From: Sphaerosporella brunnea
Taxonomy: Eukaryota; Ascomycota; Pezizomycetes; Pezizales; Pyronemataceae
DNA: 30,404 nt
NCBI GenBank assembly: GCA_008704415.1
Contig: VXIS01000446.1
Location: 1-30,404, forward strand
Reading direction: 5' to 3'
Below the pieces are notes generated by a model that was not told the DNA's origin, ran no database searches, and saw nothing but the letters and a program-made list of their open reading frames with translations. The position numbers and the translations under genes were made by a program. Below are positions 20,488 to 30,404 of the stretch, piece by piece; position 1 is the stretch's first letter, and every line of letters starts with the position of its first letter.

Positions 20488-23400
20488 CTAGGCACGAATG
20501 CCGGTAGCAGGAGCAGCCTGAGCGTTCCTCCTCTCCTCAAGCTCCCTAAGCCCTCTCCGACCACAAATATACTTCGTTAGAACATCCTCATCCTTGGGAC
20601 GTCCCTTCTCATCGACGCTCACGATGACGACTAGATTTCCCTGGCCGCGGCCGAAGTAAATACCCGCGTCGTGGCCGCGATCAAGGCTCTCCTGATCCTC
20701 GACGACCCAGCACCAGTTGAACATAAACACCTCGCGGAAGTCGTTGAAGTGTAACTTGTCTCGACAAAAGAAGACAAGCTTGTTCCAGTCAAGACGGTCA
20801 GAACGGGCGTCAAGCACTAAGTGGTGGCCCTCGAGGCACAGCTTCATGTCTTCTTGTTTGTGGCGGTAGATTGTGAAGACCATGTCGCGCGGGTTGGAGA
20901 TCGTCTTGGCAGTCATGGAGGGGAGGATGGCGCCTGGAGCGGTGACGGGGACTGGGGGGACGGGGCCGGCGATGGGAGCACTGGTGACTCCGGCAGGTGG
21001 AAGAGATAGCGGAAGGCTGGGAGAGCTGGTGCGCTCCACTGTTTACAGCGTTAATCGAGCAGTCCAAACCTGACTCAGCAAAGGACTTACAAGTAGGCAA
21101 CTTCCACTCTCTAGCAGCGCTGGTACCCTTACCGTTCGAGGTTCCATTAGGAGGAGTGCTTCTGTTGGTAGAAGCGGTTCCGCTAGGAGAAGCGGCTCCG
21201 TTCGGAGGAGCAGAACTCTTGCTACGCTCGGAGTTAGGGTCCCAGAACAGGAAGTTTTCGGGCCTAACCAACGGCTCCATCTTTCCACACGTCGGCGATT
21301 TCTGCATGCGCTGACTAGGCTCTTTAGCAGGCGTGGCTACAGCAGCCGGGCGGGGCTTAGGGACGTAGGCCGGTGGACGGGGAACTTCCTTGGGAGCGCC
21401 GAAGGGTACACCCAGTGGACGAATGCCCGGCGCACCTCTCTTTGAGCGAGTTTCCTCGTCGGTGCTGGCATCCTCCTCCGCCGAGGGCGGGGCAGGAGCA
21501 GGAGGCTTGACATACGGCATAGGACGAGGAAGAGTCGTGGGACGCTGGAGACTGTCAAGACGAGGCGCAGGCGGTTTGCGTTGTTCCTCGGCTTTCTTTC
21601 GGGTCGGATCAGTTGTGTTAGCTGTCCATTTGAGAGGAGGAACGGCGCTCGCGGCAAGCTTAGCACCGGGCTTCAAGGAAGCCAGTTTTGCAGAGACAGG
21701 CTGAGCGATTGGCCCGAGCTGAAAGAAATTGCTTCCGGGAGGCCCGCTGTTTGGAGGAGTTGGTACCTTTCGCAGAGTTGCCGGGTCGGGTTTGCGATAT
21801 GGCTGGGGCCGGGGAAGTTTCTCGGGATCCATGGGAGGATCGGAACTGTTGGCCGGCAAGGGGGTAGGTGTGTGTGGTGGGGGTAGGGCGACTGTAATCG
21901 TTGAAGGTGGGCTCTGAGGTTTTGACTGGGAGGGCTTTGGGATAGCTTCCATAGCCCTAACCGGCCCCGTCGGAGCAACATGCGCGGGGATCTGTGTAGG
22001 AAGGATCCCGAACGGACGCACGGGCGGCGGAGCCTCGGGCTCTACAACTTTGATAACACCCCCTTTCTCTTTGTCCTCGAGAACAACTTCCTTAAATCTC
22101 CCCAAGACATCTGAGGGAAGTTTGAATTTCACCATTAAAGTGTTCTTAGCATCAGGAGCTGAATCCTTGGTCGGAGTGGTCGGAGTGGTCGTGTTTTGCT
22201 TCGGCTTCGTAGGCTTAGCAAAGATTGACTTCCTCTTGGATCTGGATCTCTTCTTTTTGGACGCTTGCGTGGGCGTGGAAGGCGCAGAATCCTCAGCTAT
22301 ATCTAGTTCCATTGCGTGGCCATTCGGAGATGCGGAACTGGGTTTGCCGTTGACAATTTTGGATATTCCCTTGACAGTCTTGGGATCGCTATCGATAACT
22401 TCGGCGGCGCCACTCATTAATGCTATTAAATAATCGGCGGCCTGATCGATTGAGCCCTGGTCGAGTGAGCCCTGATCGAGTGAGCTGCGCTCTTCCTCAC
22501 TTCGTTCTTCAGAGCTGGCATCATCTGCAATGCCTTTGTGAATTCCAACGGGCTGAGTTGGTTGGGAGGGTTGAATCGATAACGCTTGTAGAGCCGGCTG
22601 AGGGGATTGAGCAAGATGATTGTTCGCAGTTGAGGCAACAGGAGGGATTGTTCCGGAATTGATAGCTTCGCCCAATTTTATTGCGAGAACAGGGTGCCTC
22701 GCCGTAGTTTTTTGTTGTCCACTATCCTTATTTTCTTGCTGAGAAGTGACTGTGGCCGGAGATGCACCCTTAGCAGACTGAATAGGTTCCAGAGCAGCCT
22801 GGGTCGCTCCCGGCGAGTTTTCTGGTGAGATATCCACATCCATCGGCTCAGCGGGGACAACGGGCTTGGGCTCCACTTGAGCAGGGACGCCGTTGTCGGC
22901 TGAAGACGTTGGGATTGACGTAGGAGTCTCAGGGCCTAGTGCAGGTGAAGTCTCAACTACCTGTGGTCGAGCCGTTCTCACCACGCGGAACTGGTTATTA
23001 GCCGGCCCCTGTGCTTGAGAGACTGCAGTCTGCAGAGTTCTATTCGACGGGGTTGCGGCTCTTGAAGTTGGCTGCGAAGGGGACGGGGTCGCGGGTGCAG
23101 CACTAATAGCCATCCAATTACCCGAAGGCTTCTGGATGGGAACAGCTCTGAATGCATGTTGTCCACCACTAACTGCAGTTGGTGCTGGAAACAGTTAGTG
23201 ACGACGGAGCGATAAAAAGGGTATGTCAACTTACGCTGTGGCTGGACAGTGAATTCTTTGAATGGTTTGGAGCTGTACTCCATGGGCACAGAGAGTCGCC
23301 CTATAGGCTTTGATTCCTGTGGTTCTGCTGCTGGGACAGAAGGCTCCTTCACGGAGGCCTGAACTAGTTGCGGGGGGCTCGATTGAGCATGATTGCCGAT

Positions 23401-25734
23401 TACTTTCTCAGCAGAAGTTGCCTCGCTAGTAATATCCGCAGCGGTTTCTTGTTTTCTCTCAGACTCGGGGGCTGAAGCTTGGGTGGTCTCCTGAGGCTGG
23501 CCAATCGATGGAGCAGAAACATCGGTAGAAGTGTTTTGGACACCAGTCTCTGGTTCTGTACTAGCGGGCGCAGGAGATCCTCCGGTGCGAGCAAAAGGAA
23601 GGCTCAGATGCCGACCAGGAGCTTGGATAAAAGCTGCTGCCTTCTGAAAAAGTGCAAAGCGTTCGGACAATGAAGGGGGTGCCTTCGCTTCACGGCTTAC
23701 TGCCTTGGCTTCGTCCTGCGCAGGAACCTCGATGGCTCTCCGTTTTGACGACGGACCATCTTCATCACCATCCGTAACCGCAGCAGTTCTCTCAGGAGCT
23801 AAGAGCTGCTCTGATACCCCACGATTTTCCTTTCCATCTGCCGGAGGAAGGGAAACTACCGCCGAATCGCTCTTGGTCGGAGGAGATTGTTCAGCTCCAA
23901 CATCAAGCATAGGGAGATCACCGGCCTCTGGCTCGGTAGCCCCTGGCAACACGCCATGACGTTCGCTAGGACTAGTTTTGCCCATCCAGTAGCCCTTCTC
24001 TAAGAACTCTCGCATAATTGGATGCGCATCTCGAGGAATGAACTTTCCTCTATCCAAGTTAAAGAGGAAAATATCATGGCAGGGTCTTCCATGTTTACAC
24101 AACTCGTTGAGGCAGGTATCCAGATCTTCTTGGTGCATCAGGCGAAACTTCCAGTTGATAAGAAGTTTTTGAGCTGACAGATCCATGGGCACGGATAAGC
24201 TCGTATTTGCCAGAGAGTTTAGTAAATGCCATGATGCGTGTCCTGTTTTGGGGTCCATGATCTCACGACCAGTAATCTCTAGAAGCTCTTTATTATCTGG
24301 ATAAGTTTTGAGTGTGAAAGTCATGGATGCAAGCTGGGATGAATCATAAGAAATAGCCACTCGTTTCTTGGTAATTTGTGGAGTAACCGGCTTCTGTTGC
24401 TTTTGACTCTCTGCTGCAAGCTGCTGCTCTGGTGTGGATGGCGGGGCTGCAGCAGGCGTGGCAGGATCCTTACCAGGAGTCGCCTGTGATGATCGCACCT
24501 CCAAATCAGTTTGTGATTTGCTCGAAGATTTGTTCAGCTCATCACTGCTCGGAGGCGTAACACCATGCTCGGGGGTTCCAGGGATCTCCTGCGTCGACCG
24601 GCGAGGTGTGGACTTTGAAGACTGAGGAGCTTTGCGATGAACAGGCTGACGTTTGGCAGTTTTTGACTTCTTGATCTCGGGAGCGGTCCGCGCCTGCGCT
24701 GGAGCTTTGTCTGGCGACTTCCTCTTCTTGCCTGCAACCGGCGCAGGCTGCTTCACAGGCTTTTTGCCCTTCGCACTCCCCAAGTTATTATTTGTGATGG
24801 CCCTTGTTTTAGATGGAGTGTATTCCTCATCTTCAAATTCCGAGAGTGAACTCAATGATGACGTATCATTGATAACGACATCCTGAGCAGGTCCTGCGGT
24901 AGATTTGAGAAAAGAAGACACATTGGATTGCCGCAATCTGTCACCCATGCTGCTCTCCGCATTTTGCACTCCTGCACTACCGCTCGTTGATTCCCTCCTA
25001 GTCCTGGTCGGCGTTTTTGCCTCAAAAGGGATTGTACGAGTATCCCCATTCGTGGCCGTGGTAGCATTCGGCTTCTTTACTGACACCGGTAGCGGTGGAG
25101 GGGGCATTTTTGAGCTCGACCGCGGACGAGACATGGTTGGTGGAACATCAATAATGGGAGTCTGCGATGCCCTCTGTCGCTGCCAAGAGGGCCTTGGCTG
25201 GGGTGTAGCTGCTGTCGCAGTACGGCCGCGGGGCTGTTTGGCAGCAGTTTTAGGAGTCGACAGTGATGGGTTCACAGCCTTCGCGTTGGCAGCAGGCCGC
25301 TGCTGCTGCTGCTGCTTGTTGTGGCGTTGCATCATCAATCGGCCATTCGCAACACGTATGCACTCTTCCCCGCCATCACCATCCTCGCTGTCCCGATCCT
25401 CGTAGAGCGCCTTCGCTATCGCCTCCTCCTCCTGCTGCTGCTTCAGAAGCTTCGCCTTGCTCAACTTTTTGCTCGGAAGAGTAAGGCGCCTCGAGTTCCG
25501 CTTGCGCTTGGAAAGTGGAGTCGAAGTGGCAGCAGCTGTCAGCGACGCGTCGGCCGCAGGGGTTGCAGAAGCTCGCGTCGCATGCGCTTCATCTCCGCTA
25601 TTATTTTGGTCGTGCTCAGAGTCTTCATTGTCATGCTCAGGAGCGGGCGGTGGCTGCTTCCAATGTATGATGTGGCTCTTTGGGGAGGGGGAGCGCGATA
25701 TTGATGGCAGGCGGCGAAAGCGAAGCTTGGGCAT
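20488..25734 (-). CDS. Large uncharacterised, probably nuclear, fungal protein (1714 aa)
   Basis: I do not recognise this protein. Exons on the minus strand are 25734-23235, 23184-21091 and 21038-20488; both introns (50 and 52 bp) have GTAAGT donors and branch-like CACTAAC/GATTAACG, and all phases agree. Most of it is disordered, rich in Pro, Ser, Thr, Ala and Gln. Two parts look folded. One is residues ~456-585 (KKRVAISYDSSQLASMTFTL onward, with CLNELCKHGRPCHDIFLFNL and REFLEKGYWMG). The other is the C-terminus (~1580-1700: RDMVFTIYRHKQEDMKLCLE, LDWNKLVFFCRDKLHFNDFR, FNWCWVVEDQ). Basic clusters (SKRKRNSRR near 75; KKKRSRSKRKS near 1140) and an AT-hook-like QPRGRT suggest nuclear location (inference). 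ATG 25734 (MPKLRFRRLPSISRSP) was chosen because sequence further upstream is the palindrome junction. A near-complete mirror copy starts at 25770. Alternative: two adjacent genes, though splicing supports one. Confidence 0.75.
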
Positions 25735-25746
25735 CTGCGGAGAGCT
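21100..25746. repeat. Left arm of palindrome 2
   Basis: Position i pairs with 51504-i. The arm is the inverted copy of 25758-30404 over 4647 bp, with identical translations wherever compared. It continues leftwards into the complete 3' end of the gene, so it is the more likely native arm. Confidence 0.97.
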
Positions 25747-25757
25747 GCCGCGCGGAC
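25747..25757. other. 11-nt centre of palindrome 2
   Basis: The sequence between the arms is GC-rich (GCCGCGCGGAC). It is partly self-complementary: the outermost pair and one inner pair still match. The true non-symmetric core is therefore about 9 nt or less. It lies only 12 bp from each mirrored start codon (25734 and 25770). Confidence 0.93.
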
Positions 25758-28700
25758 AGCTCTCCGCAGATGCCCAAGCTTCGCTTTCGCCGCCTGCCAT
25801 CAATATCGCGCTCCCCCTCCCCAAAGAGCCACATCATACATTGGAAGCAGCCACCGCCCGCTCCTGAGCATGACAATGAAGACTCTGAGCACGACCAAAA
25901 TAATAGCGGAGATGAAGCGCATGCGACGCGAGCTTCTGCAACCCCTGCGGCCGACGCGTCGCTGACAGCTGCTGCCACTTCGACTCCACTTTCCAAGCGC
26001 AAGCGGAACTCGAGGCGCCTTACTCTTCCGAGCAAAAAGTTGAGCAAGGCGAAGCTTCTGAAGCAGCAGCAGGAGGAGGAGGCGATAGCGAAGGCGCTCT
26101 ACGAGGATCGGGACAGCGAGGATGGTGATGGCGGGGAAGAGTGCATACGTGTTGCGAATGGCCGATTGATGATGCAACGCCACAACAAGCAGCAGCAGCA
26201 GCAGCGGCCTGCTGCCAACGCGAAGGCTGTGAACCCATCACTGTCGACTCCTAAAACTGCTGCCAAACAGCCCCGCGGCCGTACTGCGACAGCAGCTACA
26301 CCCCAGCCAAGGCCCTCTTGGCAGCGACAGAGGGCATCGCAGACTCCCATTATTGATGTTCCACCAACCATGTCTCGTCCGCGGTCGAGCTCAAAAATGC
26401 CCCCTCCACCGCTACCGGTGTCAGTAAAGAAGCCGAATGCTACCACGGCCACGAATGGGGATACTCGTACAATCCCTTTTGAGGCAAAAACGCCGACCAG
26501 GACTAGGAGGGAATCAACGAGCGGTAGTGCAGGAGTGCAAAATGCGGAGAGCAGCATGGGTGACAGATTGCGGCAATCCAATGTGTCTTCTTTTCTCAAA
26601 TCTACCGCAGGACCTGCTCAGGATGTCGTTATCAATGATACGTCATCATTGAGTTCACTCTCGGAATTTGAAGATGAGGAATACACTCCATCTAAAACAA
26701 GGGCCATCACAAATAATAACTTGGGGAGTGCGAAGGGCAAAAAGCCTGTGAAGCAGCCTGCGCCGGTTGCAGGCAAGAAGAGGAAGTCGCCAGACAAAGC
26801 TCCAGCGCAGGCGCGGACCGCTCCCGAGATCAAGAAGTCAAAAACTGCCAAACGTCAGCCTGTTCATCGCAAAGCTCCTCAGTCTTCAAAGTCCACACCT
26901 CGCCGGTCGACGCAGGAGATCCCTGGAACCCCCGAGCATGGTGTTACGCCTCCGAGCAGTGATGAGCTGAACAAATCTTCGAGCAAATCACAAACTGATT
27001 TGGAGGTGCGATCATCACAGGCGACTCCTGGTAAGGATCCTGCCACGCCTGCTGCAGCCCCGCCATCCACACCAGAGCAGCAGCTTGCAGCAGAGAGTCA
27101 AAAGCAACAGAAGCCGGTTACTCCACAAATTACCAAGAAACGAGTGGCTATTTCTTATGATTCATCCCAGCTTGCATCCATGACTTTCACACTCAAAACT
27201 TATCCAGATAATAAAGAGCTTCTAGAGATTACTGGTCGTGAGATCATGGACCCCAAAACAGGACACGCATCATGGCATTTACTAAACTCTCTGGCAAATA
27301 CGAGCTTATCCGTGCCCATGGATCTGTCAGCTCAAAAACTTCTTATCAACTGGAAGTTTCGCCTGATGCACCAAGAAGATCTGGATACCTGCCTCAACGA
27401 GTTGTGTAAACATGGAAGACCCTGCCATGATATTTTCCTCTTTAACTTGGATAGAGGAAAGTTCATTCCTCGAGATGCGCATCCAATTATGCGAGAGTTC
27501 TTAGAGAAGGGCTACTGGATGGGCAAAACTAGTCCTAGCGAACGTCATGGCGTGTTGCCAGGGGCTACCGAGCCAGAGGCCGGTGATCTCCCTATGCTTG
27601 ATGTTGGAGCTGAACAATCTCCTCCGACCAAGAGCGATTCGGCGGTAGTTTCCCTTCCTCCGGCAGATGGAAAGGAAAATCGTGGGGTATCAGAGCAGCT
27701 CTTAGCTCCTGAGAGAACTGCTGCGGTTACGGATGGTGATGAAGATGGTCCGTCGTCAAAACGGAGAGCCATCGAGGTTCCTGCGCAGGACGAAGCCAAG
27801 GCAGTAAGCCGTGAAGCGAAGGCACCCCCTTCATTGTCCGAACGCTTTGCACTTTTTCAGAAGGCAGCAGCTTTTATCCAAGCTCCTGGTCGGCATCTGA
27901 GCCTTCCTTTTGCTCGCACCGGAGGATCTCCTGCGCCCGCTAGTACAGAACCAGAGACTGGTGTCCAAAACACTTCTACCGATGTTTCTGCTCCATCGAT
28001 TGGCCAGCCTCAGGAGACCACCCAAGCTTCAGCCCCCGAGTCTGAGAGAAAACAAGAAACCGCTGCGGATATTACTAGCGAGGCAACTTCTGCTGAGAAA
28101 GTAATCGGCAATCATGCTCAATCGAGCCCCCCGCAACTAGTTCAGGCCTCCGTGAAGGAGCCTTCTGTCCCAGCAGCAGAACCACAGGAATCAAAGCCTA
28201 TAGGGCGACTCTCTGTGCCCATGGAGTACAGCTCCAAACCATTCAAAGAATTCACTGTCCAGCCACAGCGTAAGTTGACATACCCTTTTTATCGCTCCGT
28301 CGTCACTAACTGTTTCCAGCACCAACTGCAGTTAGTGGTGGACAACATGCATTCAGAGCTGTTCCCATCCAGAAGCCTTCGGGTAATTGGATGGCTATTA
28401 GTGCTGCACCCGCGACCCCGTCCCCTTCGCAGCCAACTTCAAGAGCCGCAACCCCGTCGAATAGAACTCTGCAGACTGCAGTCTCTCAAGCACAGGGGCC
28501 GGCTAATAACCAGTTCCGCGTGGTGAGAACGGCTCGACCACAGGTAGTTGAGACTTCACCTGCACTAGGCCCTGAGACTCCTACGTCAATCCCAACGTCT
28601 TCAGCCGACAACGGCGTCCCTGCTCAAGTGGAGCCCAAGCCCGTTGTCCCCGCTGAGCCGATGGATGTGGATATCTCACCAGAAAACTCGCCGGGAGCGA

Positions 28701-30404
28701 CCCAGGCTGCTCTGGAACCTATTCAGTCTGCTAAGGGTGCATCTCCGGCCACAGTCACTTCTCAGCAAGAAAATAAGGATAGTGGACAACAAAAAACTAC
28801 GGCGAGGCACCCTGTTCTCGCAATAAAATTGGGCGAAGCTATCAATTCCGGAACAATCCCTCCTGTTGCCTCAACTGCGAACAATCATCTTGCTCAATCC
28901 CCTCAGCCGGCTCTACAAGCGTTATCGATTCAACCCTCCCAACCAACTCAGCCCGTTGGAATTCACAAAGGCATTGCAGATGATGCCAGCTCTGAAGAAC
29001 GAAGTGAGGAAGAGCGCAGCTCACTCGATCAGGGCTCACTCGACCAGGGCTCAATCGATCAGGCCGCCGATTATTTAATAGCATTAATGAGTGGCGCCGC
29101 CGAAGTTATCGATAGCGATCCCAAGACTGTCAAGGGAATATCCAAAATTGTCAACGGCAAACCCAGTTCCGCATCTCCGAATGGCCACGCAATGGAACTA
29201 GATATAGCTGAGGATTCTGCGCCTTCCACGCCCACGCAAGCGTCCAAAAAGAAGAGATCCAGATCCAAGAGGAAGTCAATCTTTGCTAAGCCTACGAAGC
29301 CGAAGCAAAACACGACCACTCCGACCACTCCGACCAAGGATTCAGCTCCTGATGCTAAGAACACTTTAATGGTGAAATTCAAACTTCCCTCAGATGTCTT
29401 GGGGAGATTTAAGGAAGTTGTTCTCGAGGACAAAGAGAAAGGGGGTGTTATCAAAGTTGTAGAGCCCGAGGCTCCGCCGCCCGTGCGTCCGTTCGGGATC
29501 CTTCCTACACAGATCCCCGCGCATGTTGCTCCGACGGGGCCGGTTAGGGCTATGGAAGCTATCCCAAAGCCCTCCCAGTCAAAACCTCAGAGCCCACCTT
29601 CAACGATTACAGTCGCCCTACCCCCACCACACACACCTACCCCCTTGCCGGCCAACAGTTCCGATCCTCCCATGGATCCCGAGAAACTTCCCCGGCCCCA
29701 GCCATATCGCAAACCCGACCCGGCAACTCTGCGAAAGGTACCAACTCCTCCAAACAGCGGGCCTCCCGGAAGCAATTTCTTTCAGCTCGGGCCAATCGCT
29801 CAGCCTGTCTCTGCAAAACTGGCTTCCTTGAAGCCCGGTGCTAAGCTTGCCGCGAGCGCCGTTCCTCCTCTCAAATGGACAGCTAACACAACTGATCCGA
29901 CCCGAAAGAAAGCCGAGGAACAACGCAAACCGCCTGCGCCTCGTCTTGACAGTCTCCAGCGTCCCACGACTCTTCCTCGTCCTATGCCGTATGTCAAGCC
30001 TCCTGCTCCTGCCCCGCCCTCGGCGGAGGAGGATGCCAGCACCGACGAGGAAACTCGCTCAAAGAGAGGTGCGCCGGGCATTCGTCCACTGGGTGTACCC
30101 TTCGGCGCTCCCAAGGAAGTTCCCCGTCCACCGGCCTACGTCCCTAAGCCCCGCCCGGCTGCTGTAGCCACGCCTGCTAAAGAGCCTAGTCAGCGCATGC
30201 AGAAATCGCCGACGTGTGGAAAGATGGAGCCGTTGGTTAGGCCCGAAAACTTCCTGTTCTGGGACCCTAACTCCGAGCGTAGCAAGAGTTCTGCTCCTCC
30301 GAACGGAGCCGCTTCTCCTAGCGGAACCGCTTCTACCAACAGAAGCACTCCTCCTAATGGAACCTCGAACGGTAAGGGTACCAGCGCTGCTAGAGAGTGG
30401 AAGT
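25758..30404. repeat. Right arm of palindrome 2
   Basis: Reverse complement of 21100-25746. It ends exactly at the window end, so its full length is unknown. It contains only mirrored coding sequence. Confidence 0.97.
25770..30404 (+). CDS. Truncated mirror copy of the 1714-aa uncharacterised protein gene
   Basis: Exon 1 is 25770-28269 and exon 2 runs from 28320 to the window end. The copy stops 9 bases before the mirrored end of exon 2 (which would fall at 30413), so the last exon with the C-terminal domain is missing. The sequence matches the minus-strand gene wherever compared. The only difference is upstream of the ATG, at the palindrome centre. Most likely it is an artefactual fold-back of the real gene, otherwise a head-to-head duplicate with only about 35 bp between start codons. 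Confidence 0.8.

Noticed and set aside
1..30404. CRISPR arrays, prokaryotic operons, secondary-metabolite cluster, telomere repeats, viral insertions
   Set aside because: Looked for and not seen. The genes are spliced eukaryotic housekeeping genes, and neither end has TTAGGG-type repeats.

Overview
The window is nuclear DNA of a filamentous ascomycete (Pezizomycotina). Genes are split by short introns of about 46-150 bp with GTAAGT-like donors and CTAAC/CTGAC-like branch sites. The RGS protein carries the block typical of Aspergillus FlbA, and the housekeeping genes (complex I subunit, class 2 dihydroorotate dehydrogenase, ORC4) are of fungal type. I cannot place it below subphylum.

Layout: (1) 1-4810 is a near-perfect palindrome (arms 1-2395 and 2416-4810, 20-nt spacer). 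It holds a complete FlbA-type RGS gene (3322-6298, +) and, in the left arm, a mirror copy of its 5' half cut by the window edge. (2) 6299-9473 is gene-poor, with a ~130-bp inverted-repeat element (7664-7793), a cluster of small GC hairpins (7961-8041) and a relic of a DDE transposase (8316-8831). (3) 9474-12006 holds a divergent pair: complex I NDUFA5/B13-type subunit (-) and mitochondrial dihydroorotate dehydrogenase (+), sharing a ~395-bp promoter region. (4) 12778-15712 encodes ORC4 with a long basic N-terminal extension containing four 36-residue repeats. (5) 15713-20487 is a 4.8-kb gene-free stretch with two clear MITE-like elements (17130-17531, with a perfect 41-bp terminal inverted repeat and TA duplication; and 18684-18916). 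(6) 20488-25734 (-) encodes a 1714-residue protein I do not recognise. Its 5' end abuts a second palindrome (arms 21100-25746 and 25758-30404), whose right arm mirrors most of the gene up to the window end.

Both palindromes run exactly to the two window ends. The outer arms contain only truncated mirror copies, while the inner arms continue into complete genes. The simplest reading is that the real unique sequence is about 2.4-25.75 kb and that both ends are fold-back duplications made during amplification, library preparation or assembly. True genomic palindromes are not excluded.

The genes form no single pathway: G-protein signalling, respiration, pyrimidine synthesis, replication licensing, and one unknown, probably nuclear, protein. 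I found no convincing new biological system. The best leads are the paired fold-backs, the MITE families, the ORC4 extension and the unidentified large protein.
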